A program made the position numbers and the translations under genes. A model generated the notes under the pieces. The model was not told the DNA's origin. It saw only the letters and a program-made list of their open reading frames with translations, and searched no databases. 64,000 nt of DNA from Pontederia crassipes (lineage: Eukaryota; Streptophyta; Magnoliopsida; Commelinales; Pontederiaceae): positions 23,704,501 through 23,768,500 of the forward strand of contig CM060196.1 of assembly GCA_030549335.1 (NCBI GenBank), read 5' to 3'. Numbering within the stretch: the stretch's first letter is position 1; each line of letters begins with the position of its first letter. Shown here piece by piece: positions 33,619-46,935 of the stretch.

Positions 33619-35488
33619 TTATAAAAAATTACTTAGGATTTTTTTCTCTCTCTCTCACACACATTCCTTATTCTAAGCTGGTAAGTCCATCTTTATTACC
33701 TATAATAATTTCATTAATTTATTTTCCTTATCGACCCTTTAATACGCAAACATTATTCTATTTTTCAAATAGTATTTAAGAAGATTGAAGGTTGCAAGGA
33801 TTATTCATTTATATGATAGATGACTTGGGGTCAGTCAACGTGGCACAAATCAATTTATATTTATTTATCACAGCACTCTTCCAAATTGGCGTGCACTGCT
33901 TCTTTATGCATCTTCTTGTACCCATGGAGACTCATTAACTAAAATAATTAAGTTAATTACAATAAAATTAAATATGATCCCCAACGTCTTCTTCATTTGT
34001 ACCTTTCGATGGTTGGATGTTGGATCGATCTCTGGGTCGCCATGAGACGAAGTGCGTGGGGTCCGGGTGGGGGTGGGAGATTGGGTCCAGTAATCTCGGT
34101 GCTTCGCCGGCGGCCCACAAAAGGTGTCATTGCGTGCAAAGGTGATGTGGTCATCTGAAAGGTCAATAATATTTAAATATATATATATATATATTAATGT
34201 GTTATATTATTATTAAAATATATAAATTAGCTATAAAAATCATTGGTCCATCCGTGTGAGAAGAAAAATAGCATTGCATCAAAATTAGAACTGAGCCTAG
34301 AATTAATTAATTAGTTAAATGAATAAAAAAGGAAATTACGGAGTAAACTTCGAAGTGATCATTATTATGCCCTTTCTGCTTTGATATGGATTTTACTTTA
34401 TCTTTGAAAAAAAAAGTAACGTTAAAAAGAAAATCAATATTATGACATAAATTCTCATGTGGAGATTGAAAAAGATTTCTCAAGCTCCGGCTTTACCTTG
34501 AACTCGTCATTTTTTTTTTTCTTTTATTTATCTGTCAGATAGACAGGCATCCAAAAATCACATATAGAGGACAATAAGGTTCATAAATTTAACAAGATTT
34601 GATGTCTAATCTTGATCGTCCAAAACTTTAATGTGCGATTGAAAGAGGTCAGTTACAATGTTCTAGTTAGGAAAATGATTATTTAGTATTTACAAGAATT
34701 ATTAATAGTTTTATCATTTTTACGTTTATTTAATTAGAATTGCGAATAATTTAAGTTGTGCAACAAGAACAAGAGATATGGCCATTTATACTTTTTATTC
34801 CTTTCCTATTTCTCGACATAAAATAAAAAGATTACTTTCATGATATCCACGTAATAAATATCTTTTAATTTGATAATATGGACCGACCATTTTGCATTAA
34901 ATGCGTTGAATAAACGAAGTCTCGCATTAAAACGTATTTGCATTAAATTAAATGAAATGACACGACTTGTTAAAACGTCTGTTCTAGTTGGTGAAATTTA
35001 GTGGAAAATTAGTTAAAATTTTAAAATCAAACGTGTACGGTAGAGAGTAGTTGGTTGTTCACTTGTTCTTTCTAAGTGAAAAAAGTCAGATATGTTGAAA
35101 AAAAATTAAATTAAATTACAAAATGTCAACGTAGGATATACAATTCATTCTTTGCTCCAATGAATTTTACTGTGATTAAGGGAATATTAAAAAAGTAAAA
35201 TAATATTATTTTAATCTAAAAATAGGAGAATAAAAAGAGAGGCATACAAAAGTTTGAAACAACATAAAATAATTGTAATGTTTCTTAATCATCCTGAACA
35301 CGTTTTCAGGAGTCTACTCCACATGCATTACTCAATTTTAACTTTGACCGATCAACATGATCAGAAGACCTCCATGTAACAATTCTAGTTTCAGTGAAAG
35401 TGAATTATGGGCTTATATTTGTACTAACTATTAGGTCTCTATCTATTTTGGTATCCATGTGTAATCAATCCATCAAAGAAGCCAATAA
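33619..35488. other. Non-coding duplicated flank, copy 2
   Basis: Matches about 10700-12818 of copy 1 and no gene is visible. It includes the GC-richer block (34010-34170) and a short (TA)n run near 34180-34194. Confidence 0.6.
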
Positions 35489-37368
35489 TTGTAACACCCG
35501 AGGATCTAATAAGGACAATAAAATAACTTACTAATTGAATTGGATATATTGATGAATTAAAAGGTATTAAAGGAGAATTTTGAAAAGAATATACGAATAT
35601 AGTTTGAGAAAGATATGGATATGATTGGAAAAGGGAGTATGAAAAGAAAGAAAGTTAAAATTTATTTAGAGTAGAAATTATAATTAGAATGATATTAGAG
35701 ATTTTAATTTGATTTGAGATTTAAAATAATGTTCAATGAACATAGGACTCTCACATATAATAGGATTGAGAGTTTTACGACATAGAAATATTTTAATCAT
35801 TAAAATAATATAAAAATAAATGAAAAAATATTATTATATTAATTAATTAAAAAACTAAAGAAAATATGTTTTTTAATTAAATAGAATGAAAATCCTTATT
35901 TTAACTATTTGGAATTATTTAATTCTGAAATTAGAAAGAAAAAAATAAAGGAGAAATTGGAAAGACAAAAGAGGAGTTTGAGAGAAAGTGAAATTATTTT
36001 AGAGATGGTTATTGTATAACTAATTGAATTAATATTTGATTAAATTTGAGAGATTGTCATATGATTAACTAATGATGGATGATTAGGATTAATGCCATGG
36101 CAAAAAATCATAAGCAGCCAAACTAAATTTGTGCAATACAAATGCTACTTCTCTCCTCCTTTGGACATGAACCGAGGCGTTCCAGAGTGCAAGAAGCGGG
36201 GCGTTTGGAAGCCCCCACATAGGAGATCGTCGTCCAAGTATTGGCCGAGAGTTTCTGGATGACATTAGAGAGAAGTTGCCGGCCAAAGTTTGATCTTTGT
36301 ACGGCCAGCAGACAACAAGAACATAGTTGAATTTTTTCAATCAAATTAACATAGGTTAGGATCCCTATATGGACGATTTTCGTCAGTATAGTTCCTTAGG
36401 ACCTTTGTCCTATAATTGAATTATAGTATGAATTAATTGCTTATATAATTGCATAGATTATAGAATAAAAAATAGAGTAAAATATCACATAAAAATGCGA
36501 CTTCCCGACAACGGCAAAACCTAACCCCGACCCGCCTGATTTTGATCGATTGGGACAAGTCGAGTCAGGACACCCTCTTTGGAAGGTTGGATCCGCATCA
36601 ATCCGATCCGACATAAATATTAAATAAAGTGTAATTTTTTTATAAATTTTAAATTATATAAAAATAAGTTTTAAAATTTTTTTTAATTATATAAAACATG
36701 TCAGTCCTCTTTTATAAAATTTTTTTCTTATATTTTTCTATTATATAATATTTATTTAAAAAGCATAAAATAATTCATAAACATTTAAATATTATTACAC
36801 ATGTCAAATATTTATTAGGTTCATGGATTGATCCAACCCACTGAACACCCTTAGATTCGATTCCTTTGAATGCTCGTGCGATTCGGATCGGGTCTTGTTA
36901 ACGTGGCTCGAGTTTTGTGGAGCAGAATCCGGGTGTTGGCAACTCGAACGCGACTCGTATTGATAAGTAAAAATTGAACTATCCAGCTTGGGTTTCGACG
37001 ATAGAAATTGATATAGTGGAATTGGATTGGAACAACACGGTCCATGTTTGATTGGACCCGACTTAGATTTGACCTAATGAACAAACACGACCCGAGTTCT
37101 AGAGTTAAAATCGATTGAATTCAAAAAATGAAAATTTGACTCGAGTTTCACCCCACCCGTCTCGAGTTTAGGTTGGAAAAATATTATTGATAGATTATTG
37201 CTTATTGTTAATTATGATTATTATTATTTTAATGATTTTTAATATAGTAGTATCATAATTGAGCATTGATTATTGATTATTAATTGATTGTTAAGATTAA
37301 ATTATTGATATGATAATAACTTATCATAAATTGTTATATAGAATGATTGTTAATTGGCTATTGATAAT
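35489..37368 (+). repeat. Old LTR-like relic, copy 2
   Basis: Begins tgtaacacccgagg like 12819 in copy 1 and follows it with small indels. It lacks the 40 bp SINE tail and is shorter between 36530 and 36870. It is cut at 37368 by the next element's LTR. Confidence 0.45.
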
Positions 37369-39273
37369 TGTAACGCCCGAGACATTTATCGAAAAAGAAA
37401 AACAAAAGGAAAAGATAGAAAGGGGAATAAAAGAAGAGATAAAATCTGAGTTGTATTTGATTTGATCAGGGAGAAGTTAAATTCTGATTTAAACTCTAAT
37501 CCTCTCCCTATAAATATGAGGCTAAATCAAATCAAAACCCCCTTTTTCGTTTTCCTCACGAAGTCGCCCCTAATTTCTCCTCTACGTGCGCCATTTTCGT
37601 TCTTCTCGTCCTTGACGGCCGCCGCCTTACAGGGGACACACCGGAGGACGCGGACGACGTCAGACGTGCACACGAACAGAGAGGAGCGGGCAAAGGAAGA
37701 GGAAGAAGAGGAAAAGGAAGAGGAAGACAGCAGTAAAGTTTCTCGGACAGAAACTTCGAGGTATGGAACTGGGATAGATTCGTAATAGAATCTTGATTTT
37801 AGACTTGAAGCATGTTCTAGGTCGTTCCTGGTTATTGCATGATGAGTTATGATGTTAATTGGTGCCGGCCATCGCCGGAAAAGATGAACGGAACACGAAC
37901 TGCGCGAAGCATAGTTTCTGCGAAAGATGAACCCGGCCCGAGTTCACCCAAACTCGGCCCGGGTAGGTCCTTCGCCGGATTGAGTTCGGAGGAACTCGGC
38001 CCGGATCCGCCATTGCCGATGCTCTTCGAGCTCTGCAACCGGACGAATCTGGCCCGGTTTGAGGATGACCCGGACCGAGTTCTGCGTACGGAAAATAGTT
38101 GGGCGAGACGGCTGTTCCGACTCGAAGATGATCCGACCCAGCCCGGGTGTAACCCGAACCCGGCCCGGGTTTTACCTAGATTTTTCCGAAGATGATGACC
38201 GATCAACTCGGCCCGGGTTTCTCCCTACTCAACCCGGGTTCCGACCTGAATAAGCATATTATTATGATTTCTTAGTCTCTATTCCATGTGATTAATCCTG
38301 ATCTATGTATGATGATGATGATGTCGAATTTTATTCCTGATTTACTCTCCATGATTATGTCCTTTATCCTGATTTAAAGTTCTTATCAAAATATGTTTTG
38401 TTTAATTAAAAGATGCAAAATAAAAGACGTAAAATGTTAAATGGAGAGCTCTTTTATGATGAACTAATGACGACCAGTTATGGACTGTCCTCGGACAGTT
38501 ATGGGTTGACCTCTGTCAGTTATGAACTGGCTCTGCCAGATATAATGATGATGATGGACGGGTTGAGGTAGGCCTCCCCATGGGTTGAAATATACCCCAA
38601 ATAAGTCAAAGATGAAATCAAGATGAAATTAAGATGATGAAGAAGATGAACACATATGAATAAAGAATCTCTCTTATGATATCTGGCTTTTGCCTTATCT
38701 TATGATGATTATTTATGATCTCTTATTCATATGTTCCTATGCATGCTCCTATCATTCCATATTATGATCATGATTCACTTTCCTATCTGATGATGATGTT
38801 ACCTTATGATGTTACCTTTTATGATTCATGCCTAGTATCATGATCCTACTATGATGTTTATCTTACATCCATACTAAGTTGTAAAACTCATAAGGAGGTT
38901 TCTCATCTGCATGTTCTTAAATGCAGGGCAAGGTCTCAATGATGATGGTGGCCAACGGTGACAGATTGAGCTCGTAGGTGACTGCATATGGTTATCGAGT
39001 CCTTTAGATGATGGATAGCTTTTTCCTTTCTTTTTATTTCTTAATGTATTAGCTTTCCTTTGGACTCCTATGAAGTCAGTTATCAGTCTTTCGCATTTCA
39101 AGATATTACTCTATTTTATTTCTAATGATGATTTATCTATTCCGCATTTATCGTTGATGAGTTGACCAGTCAAAGTCTTTATTTCAGTCAACATGATGTA
39201 CACGTAAGGATGACCCGTAGCGTCTTCGAACCGTATTCTACCATGTGGCGGGGTGCGATTTGGGGGCGTTAAA
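37369..39273 (+). repeat. 5' LTR of the 37369-45934 element
   Basis: Starts TGTAACGCCCGAGAC and ends ggggcgttaaa shortly before the primer site. The usual TTACA end has become TTAAA, so the last base is uncertain. A TATA-like tataaatatgagg is at 37509-37521. A CCCGG-rich block lies at 37930-38240. From the 3' LTR (44179 on) it differs at scattered sites. Confidence 0.85.
37930..38240. repeat. Array of degenerate palindromic CCCGG motifs in the LTR
   Basis: Units such as cggcccgggt, cccggcccgag and aacccggcccgggtt recur about every 20-35 bases. Because the unit is nearly its own reverse complement, long ORFs open on both strands (37839-38195 forward, 37847-38206 reverse); I read these as side effects and not genes. 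The 3' LTR has the same array at about 44740-45055. Confidence 0.8.
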
Positions 39274-39277
39274 GTTA

Positions 39278-39290
39278 GGTATCAGAGCCT
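39278..39290 (+). other. Primer-binding site (initiator Met tRNA)
   Basis: ggtatcagagcct directly after the 5' LTR, as in the 8.4 kb element. Confidence 0.88.
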
Positions 39291-39431
39291 AAAGTTAGGC
39301 CATTCTCATGTTCTAAAGTATGATGTCAAGTCCATGTGCAAGCGCTACGAGCAGTCACCGCGCCACCTGAAGTCAAGTAAGTTTATCTTGTCTCTTAAGA
39401 TGTAGGTTGTTTTTCTAAGATGATAATGTAG

Positions 39432-41061
39432 ATGCCTCCACGCCGTGCACCTGTTACTAGACCTTGGGGTCGGAGGCGACCTTGAAATAGCGGCGGGATG
39501 AGAAATCCACTACAAGAGGGGGACAGACCATAATGATGTTCAGATGAGTCAGGTTCGAGCTGTAGAGTCGATTGTACAGTCCCCACTGGTATAGCCCCCA
39601 CCATGACGGGCACAAACGGTTCCGCCCGTATCGACACCATCTGTTCAGGCCGTACCAGCCCTGACACCATCGGTGCAGCTTCCTTCTATACAGCCTACGC
39701 CACTTGTGCCCTCTAAGGACACTATTCAGGCGTTTATGAAGTTACGCCCTTCGGAGTACGATGGTTTGGGCGAGTTCGACAAGGCTGAGAGATGGCTGAG
39801 GATAATTAAAGAGAAGCTGCAACAGATGAACTGTGGTGAAGATAAGAAGGTCATGTTTGCTACCAGCGTGTTAACAGAGGATACTTTGAACTGGTGGAGA
39901 ACTGTGATTGACACACAGTATGATGGACAGAACGACGTTCCTTGGGAACGTTTCTATAAAGCATTCGAAGCACGCTACTTTCCACCATACCATCGTGCAC
40001 TGAAGCAGAGGGAGTTCCTACAACTGAGCCAGGATCAGATGACAGTGGCTCGGTATCATGTCAAATTCATTCGTCTGGAGAGGTACAACACTCTCAAGAT
40101 GAGTGATAGACAAAAGATGGATCATTTTTGCCAATGCTTCAACCCAACCTTCAGGACCAGCACCTTAGCTGGCCAATGTGCTAATGTGAGCCTGACAGTA
40201 GAATTAACAACCACAATGGAAATAAATTATGCCAGGGAGCAACAGGAACTGAAAGATGCAAAAGGAAAGACTCCTAAGCAACTCCCTACTCAGAACCAAC
40301 CATGATGGAATGACCGTCGTCGGAGTCGAGGAGGACCCGACCGTAGGAACCAACGTCGTAATAACCGGGCAAGGCCTTATGAGCCTCGTGAGGCTAACCG
40401 CCAACAACAGCCCCAATATCAGGTAAAGATGATGAGCATGAAGTTAAAAGATGTTTATGATGAAGAAGAATTAAGTCATGACCCCTTTTTGCATCCCTAA
40501 CGGCAGCAGTCCCAGCAGCAGGCACAGGGCACTGGTGCTTGTCCCCACTGTAGGAGGTTCCACATTGGGGAATGTAAGATGAAGGCTGCGGTATGCCTGC
40601 ACTGTGGTCAACAAGGACATTTCATTCGTAATTGTCCTACTAAGAAGGATGAACCCGCACCAGCTCAGCGTGACGCAAGAGGTGGAAACAACATGGTGCG
40701 TGGAAGAGTCTTCCACTTGGAGGAAGATGCAGTACCGACGGACACCGAAGTCATTAGAAGTACACTATCCATAGCCAGTCTTCCTACTACAGTGCTATTT
40801 GATTCGGGTGCATCACACTCTTTTATATCTAAAGACTGTGCTACTGCTTTAAGTTTGCCTCTACATGATATAAGTCACCCTATGGAGATAATTACTCTTA
40901 TGAGAATGCTCTACGCCACCAAGTACCTTCCCGAGGTACCAATAGAGATACAAGGCAAGAACTTTTCTGCAGATCTAGTAATCATCCCCATGACGGACTA
41001 TGATGTCATTCTTGGTATGAATTGTCTATCCTACCATGACATAGTCGTACTATGCAAATAG
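39432..41061 (+). pseudogene. gag and protease region, broken
   Basis: The likely gag start is MPPRRAP at 39432, but the main gag stretch (KLRPSEYDGLGEFDKAERWL, 39736 on) lies in another frame. That frame then stays the same through stops at 40303-40305, 40498-40500 and 41059-41061. Two zinc knuckles follow each other near 40539-40634: a variant (CPHCRRFHIGEC) and a standard one (CLHCGQQGHFIRNC). The aspartic protease motif DSGASHSF is at 40801-40824. Gag forms the particle, and the protease would process the polyprotein. Confidence 0.9.
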
Positions 41062-44000
41062 AAGAAGGTGATCATTGGTACCCAAGGTGAACGCAAGGCC
41101 AGCGTTAGAGGCACCACAGGAAGGGATGAGAAGGTGATCATATCTGCCCTGAAAGAACAGAGGATGATACAGAAGGGATGCAGAGATTTTCTTGCAAATG
41201 TGATGATGATGGACAACCCATGGACCCAACTACAACAATTGGACGTAGTTCGGGAGTTTTCGGATGTCTTTTTTGACAATATTTCCGGATTACCACCTTC
41301 ACGAGAGATTGATTTTCGGATCGATCTCCTTCCAGGCACTGCCCCGATCTCGAAGGCCCCTTACAGGATGGCACCGGCCGAGATGCACGAACTAAAGAAG
41401 CAAATTCAAGAACCTTTAAACAAAAGGTTTATCAGGCCGAGTGTATCTCCTTGGGGTGTTCCAGTGCTTTTTGTTAAGAAGAAGGACGGCTCTCTAAGAC
41501 TGTGCATCGACTACTGGATGCTAAACAAAGTCACAATCAAGAATAAGTACCCTCTACCGCGGATTAATGATCTCTCGACCAACTTTTCAATGCCGCGGTG
41601 TTTTTCAAGATTGACTTACGAAGTGAGTACCACCAGCTTAGAGTAGCCGATGAAGATGTATAGAAGACGACTTTCCGATCAAGGTATGGTCACTATGAAT
41701 TTCTAGTGATGCCTTTTGGACTGACGAACGCCCCTGCAGCTTTCATGGACCTCATGAATCGGGTGTTCAAACCATACCTAGACCAGTTCATCATCGTCTT
41801 CGTAGATGATATCCTGATTTATTTGAAAAATGAAGAACAACACAAGGAACACTTGAAGATAGTTTTGGAAAAGTTAAGGCAACACAAGTTGTATGGAAAA
41901 CTATCAAAGTGCGAGTTCTGGCTGGATCGGATTATGTTTCTTGGACACATAATTTTGAAGAAGGGCATTTCTATGGATCCTTCCAAGGTAGAAGCGGTAT
42001 CCCACTGGCTAAGGCCAAAACATGCTATTGAAATCCGCAGCTTCCTCGGATTGGCAGGTTACTACCGTAGGTTCATCAAGGATTTTTCAAAGATTACATC
42101 TCCCTTGACGAACCTAACGAAGAAAGGAGTGAAGTACATCTGGACACAGAAATGTGAAGACAGTTTTCAGGAACTGAAGCCAGACTGACCACTGTACCCA
42201 TACTCACCATTCCGAAAGGTACAAATGGATATGTAGTGTACAGTGATGCTTGTGGCACAAGATTAGAATGTGTGCTCATGCAACATGAAAAAGTGATCGC
42301 ATATGCATCTAGGCAGCTGAAGAAGCATGAGGTGAACTACCCAACTCATGATCTGGAATTGGCAGCGGTAGTCTTCGCATTGAAGATTTGGCGACACTAC
42401 CTATATGGGGTACAGTTTGAGGTGTTCACCGACCATAAGAGCCTCAAGTATGTCTTCTCTCAGCGAGACCTTAATATGCGACAACGAAGATGGATGGAAT
42501 ATTTGAAGGATTATGAGTTCTCCATTAATTACCACCCTAGTAAGGCGAACTCAGTTGCAGACGCACTCAGTAGCAAGTGGGAAGGCTCACTAGCTCACAT
42601 GATGATAGGTATGTATAAGATGATGAAGGAGCTAAGCCTATGGAAGTCAAGACCTGGAAGGAATGGAGCAGTACTGATGATGCACCAAATACAGCTAAAT
42701 TTGGTGGATAGGCTCATTAAGGCTTAGGCCCAAGATCCTGAGTATACCAAGATGTTAGGAAGATGTCAGAAGGAAGATGAGGATTTCAAGCTCTCAATAG
42801 ATGGTGGAATCCGATATAGAGATCGTCTATGGGTTCCGAGTGATGAAGCTCTTAAAAGGGAAGTGATGAATGAATGCCACAAGTTTGAATTTGCGATCCA
42901 TCCGGGCAGCACCAAGATGTACAATGATGTGCAAAAAAACCTTCTGGTGGAATGACATGAAGCGAGAGATTGCTAAATACGTTTCCAAGTGTCTGGTCTG
43001 CCAACAGGTAAAAGTGGAACATCAGAAGCCCTATGGAAAGATTACATCTCTTGCCATTCCACAGTGGAAGTGGGAAGACATTTCTATGGATTTCATAACA
43101 TGTCTACCCCGCACCTAGAAGGGACATGATGCTATATGGGTAGTGGTGGATCGGTTAACGAAATTGACACACTTTCTACCCATAAAGTCAAAATAATCAG
43201 TGCAGAGCCTTATGAATCTATATGTACAAGTACTTCATGGGATCCCCATCTCTATTGTATCAGATCAGGATCCAAGGTTCACAGTCAGATTCTGGAGAGG
43301 CTTACAAGACTCTTTTGGAATGAGGCTGAATTATAGTACGGCATTCCATTCACAAACGTACGGTCAGACTGAAAGGACCATCCAAACAGTTGAAGACATG
43401 TTAAGAGCTTATGCCCTTTACTGGAAGGGCAACTCGGATGATCACCTACCACTCATCAAGTTCTCCTATAATAATAGTTATTATTCTAGCATTCATATGG
43501 CTCTCTTTGCAGCCTTGTATGGAAGACCATGTCATTCACCTGCATGCTGGAATGAGGTAGGTGAGAGGAAGATTTTAGATGAAAAAGAACTGAAGAAGAT
43601 AGAGGAATATTCAGCAAGGGTCGAGCTGATACAAGAAAGGATGAAGGCAGCCCAAGCTCGACAAAAGTTTTATACTGATAGAGGACGACGTGAACAAAGT
43701 TTTCAGACATGTGATCAAGTACTCCTGAAGGTTTCCCCAACCAAGGGAGTGATGAGATTCAGTAAAAGAGGAAAGCTCAGCCCCAGAAATGTGGGTCCAT
43801 TTGAGGTACTTGAGCTAGTCGGAGAGGGAGCTTGTAGACTAGCATTATCTCCATCCTATGGGCGAGTTCACAATGTGTTTCACGTCTCTATGCTCCGGAA
43901 GTATAAACATGATGATGCTAATGTTATACGGTATGAAGAACCCAACCTCAAAGATGACCTGACCTATGAAGAGCAGCCTATCCAGATTCTAGAGATAAAG

Positions 44001-44132
44001 GTTCAACGTCACAACAACAAAGATGTACCACTGGTCAAGGTGACTTGGAGCCATCACCGAGGTGATGAAGCAACCTGGGAACTCGAGTTTGAGATGCGAA
44101 GGAAATTTCTCGCACTTTTTGATAAGTCCTGA
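41062..44132 (+). pseudogene. RT, RNase H and integrase region, broken
   Basis: RT begins near 41230 and shows [20 protein letters not shown] (41452 on); its catalytic motif is FVDD at 41799-41810. A frameshift near 41607 and another near 42189-42230 break it. RNase H is at 42236-42590 ([22 protein letters not shown]). The integrase zinc region (42860-43020) has a frameshift near 42940. The core shows MDFITCLP, SDQDPRF and TIQTVEDML, with stops at 43117 and near 43195. The last part (43200-44132, 310 codons) is open and ends with a chromodomain-like tail (PLVKVTW, EATWELE). Not functional as it stands. Confidence 0.92.
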
Positions 44133-44178
44133 CTTCTGACTGAATTCGAGGACGAATTATATTTTAAGGGGTTTATGA

Positions 44179-45934
44179 TGTAACGCCCGAGACATTTATC
44201 GGAAAAGAAAAACAAAAGAAAAAGATAAAAAGGAGAATAAAAGAAGAGATAAAATCTGAGTTGGATTTGATTTGATCAGGGCGAAGTTAAATTCTGATTT
44301 AAACTCTAATCCTCTCCCTATAAATATGAGGCTAAATCAAATCAAAACTCCCTTTTTCATTTTCCTCACGAAGCCGGCTCTAATTTCTCCTCTACTTGCG
44401 CCCTTTTCATTCTTCTCATTCCCGACGGCCGCCGCCTTACAGGGGACACACCGGAGGACGCGGACGACGCCAGACGTGCACACGAACATAGAGGAGCGGG
44501 CAGAGGAAGAGGAAGAAGAGGAAAAGGAAGAGGAAGACAGTAGTAAAGTTTCTCGGACAGAAACTTCGAGGTATGGAACTGGGATAGATTCGTAATAGAA
44601 TCTTAATTTTAGACTTGAAGCATGTTCTAGGTCGTTTCTGATTATTGCATGCTGAGTTATGATGTTAATTGGTGCCGGCCATCGCCGAAAAAGATGAACG
44701 AAACACGAACTGTGCGAAACGCAATTTCTGCGAAAGATGAACCCGGCCCGGGTTCACCCAAACCCGGCCCGGGCAAGTCCTTCGCCGGACCAAGTTCGGA
44801 GGAACTCGGCCCGGATCCGCCATTGCCGACGCTCTCCGAAATCGGACGAACCCGGCCCAGGTTGAGGATGACCCGGACCAGGTCTGCTTATGGAAAATAG
44901 TCAGGTGAGACGGCCGCTCCGACTAGAAGATGATCCGACCCGGCCCGAGTGTAACCCGAACCCGGCCCGGATTTTACCCAGATTTTTTCAAAGATGATGA
45001 CCGATCAACTCAGCCCGAGTTTCTCCCTACTCAGCTCGGGTTCTGACCTGAATAAGCATATGATTATGATTTCTTAATCCCTATTCCATGTGATTAATCC
45101 TGATCTATGTATGATGATGATGATGTCGAATTTTATCCTTGATTTACTCTCCATGATTATGTCATTTATCCTGATTTAAAGTTCTTATCAAAATATGTTT
45201 TGTTTAATTAAAAGATGCAAGATAAAAGACGTAAAATATTAAATGGAGAGCTCTTTTATGATGGACTGGTGACGATCAGTTATGGACTGTCCTTGGACAG
45301 TTATGGGCTGACCTCTGTCAGTTATGAATTGGCTCTGCCAGTTATAATAATGATGATGGATGAGTTGAGGCAGGCCTCCCCATGGGTTGAAATATATCCC
45401 AAATAAGTCAAAGATGAAATTAAGATGATGAAGAAGATGAACACATGAATAAAGAATCTCTCTTATGATATCTGACTTTTGCCTTATCTTATGATGATTA
45501 TTTATGATCTCTTATTCATATGTTTCTATGCATGCTCCTATCATTCCATATTATGATCATGATTCACTTTCCTATCTGATGATAATGTTACCTTATGATG
45601 TTACCTTTTATGATTCATGCCTAGTATCATGATCCTACTATGATATTTATCTTACATCCATACTGAGTTGTAAAACTCATAAGGAGGTTTCTCCTCTGCA
45701 TGTTCTTAAATGCAGAGCAAGGTCTCAATGATGATGGTGGCCAACGATGACAGATCGAGCTCGTAGGTGACTGCACATGGTTATCGAGTCCTTTATATGA
45801 TGGATAGCTTTTTCCTTTCTTTTTATTTCTTAATATATTAGTTTTCCTTTGGAATCCTATGAAGTTAGTTATCAGTCTTTCGCATTTCAAGATATTACTC
45901 TATTTTATTTCTAATGATGATTTAGCTATTCCGC
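44179..45934 (+). repeat. 3' LTR, truncated
   Basis: It follows the polypurine tract (ttttaaggggtttatga) and matches the 5' LTR up to tattccgc at 45934, where unrelated GC-rich sequence starts. About 145 bases of the LTR end are missing. Confidence 0.9.
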
Positions 45935-46500
45935 TGGAGCTGCGGTTCGACCCCCTGCGAGCTCTCGCTATAGCTCACAGGGGGGAAGGGGGCGGGCCCC
46001 CAGCTCCGACGAGCTCATAGGGGAGAGGGGGTGACCCCCCTCCCATCTACCTGTGCGCCGGTGACACACGTAGGTAGGAGGGGGTCGCCTCCCCGCGAGC
46101 TCGTCGGAGCTCAAAAGTGAGGGCGACCCCCCCCCATTCGCTTGCGTGCGTGCATCAACGACGCACACAGATAGGAGGGGGCTCGCTTCCCCGCGAGCTC
46201 GCCGAAGCTCGGTGCAAGTACGCAGGCGGATGGGGGGGGGGGGTCGTCTCCCCCCTTTCGAGCTTCGGTGAGCTCTAGGGGGCGACCTCCTCCCCCCTCC
46301 CCCCTCCTGCTTGCGTGCATCGCCGACGCACGTAGGCGTATGGGGGGTAACCTCCCCGCGAGCTCCCCCCCTTGCCTGCGTGCGTCACTGGTGCAAGCAT
46401 GCAGGCGGATGGGGGGATCATCCCCTTGCGAGCTTCGATGGGCTCTCGCAGGGGGACGATCCCAGCTCCAGCAGTGGGCTCCGACAGCTCCCATCACACA
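45935..46500. repeat. GC-rich array of imperfect palindromes
   Basis: This reads as alternating hairpin units: one built on ctgcgtgcgtc..cgacgcacgcag flanked by C-runs on one side and G-runs on the other, the other on gcgagctc.gacgagctcgc. Runs of up to 13 G or 9 C occur. ORFs open on both strands because of the symmetry. I do not recognise a gene here. A second block of the same type is at 46936-47150. Confidence 0.75.
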
Positions 46501-46762
46501 ATGTGACATTTTTTTATTTTTTAAATTATGTTTTAGTTTTTAATATTGCCATCTTATTGCATGGAGAGGAGAGAGTTAGCGCCACATCAGCTTTATGATT
46601 GGAAAATCGTCGATTGTAGGTAATGAGGGCATCTCATGAAACGAGTTAAAAGATAGAGAGTATTCATGTTACAAAGTGAAATTGGAGAGCATCGCTGAGC
46701 AACTTTAAAGTTGGAGGACATTTGGTGTAATTTATCCTCTATCTTATGATATCCATCTTTAT
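46501..46762. repeat. AT-rich repeat block A next to the GC array
   Basis: Sequence from acacaatgtgacattttt to ccatctttattagttattcac is repeated in direct orientation at 47148-47414. The stretch aaagttggaggacatttggt followed by gtaatttatcc resembles ends of plant MULE-type elements, but no matching inverted end was found. Confidence 0.7.
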
Positions 46763-46935
46763 TAGTTATTCACTTGAGTGCCATTTAAATTTAGTGTACA
46801 GTCACAAAAACATAAAGAAATCATCGTGTCATATCAATTAGGTCTTCATCAATTAAACAAATACACATATTATCAATAACTAATTTTTAGTTGATTTTAA
46901 TTCTCTATTATTGATTTTTAATAAATGATTTGTGA

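Larger units (their letters stand above)
18330..37368. repeat. Tandem duplication, copy 2 (MCTP pseudogene plus flank, enlarged by insertions)
   Basis: Homologous to 4984-15205, in direct orientation. It consists of 18330-22594, 31005-31821 and 33619-37368, separated by an LTR retrotransposon and a TTA-flanked element that copy 1 lacks. The right end is cut by the LTR that begins at 37369. Confidence 0.9.
37369..45934 (+). mobile_element. Ty3/gypsy element with truncated 3' LTR
   Basis: 5' LTR, Met-tRNA primer site, gag, protease, RT, RNase H, integrase with chromodomain-like tail, polypurine tract and a 3' LTR that ends early at 45934. The left end lies in the duplicated flank after ttgataat; no target duplication can be checked because the right end is lost. 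Reading frames are broken by several stops and frameshifts. Confidence 0.92.

Noticed and set aside
36089-36344. ORFs in the duplicated flank at 36089-36344
   Set aside because: The corresponding sequence in copy 1 (about 13490-13700) does not keep the frame. The block looks like LTR leader sequence.
37839-38206. Overlapping ORFs of about 118 codons on both strands (and similar ones at 44649 and 61661-62220)
   Set aside because: They follow from the near-palindromic CCCGG repeats, lie inside LTRs, and are not kept open between the two LTRs of the same element (83 codons at 44649).
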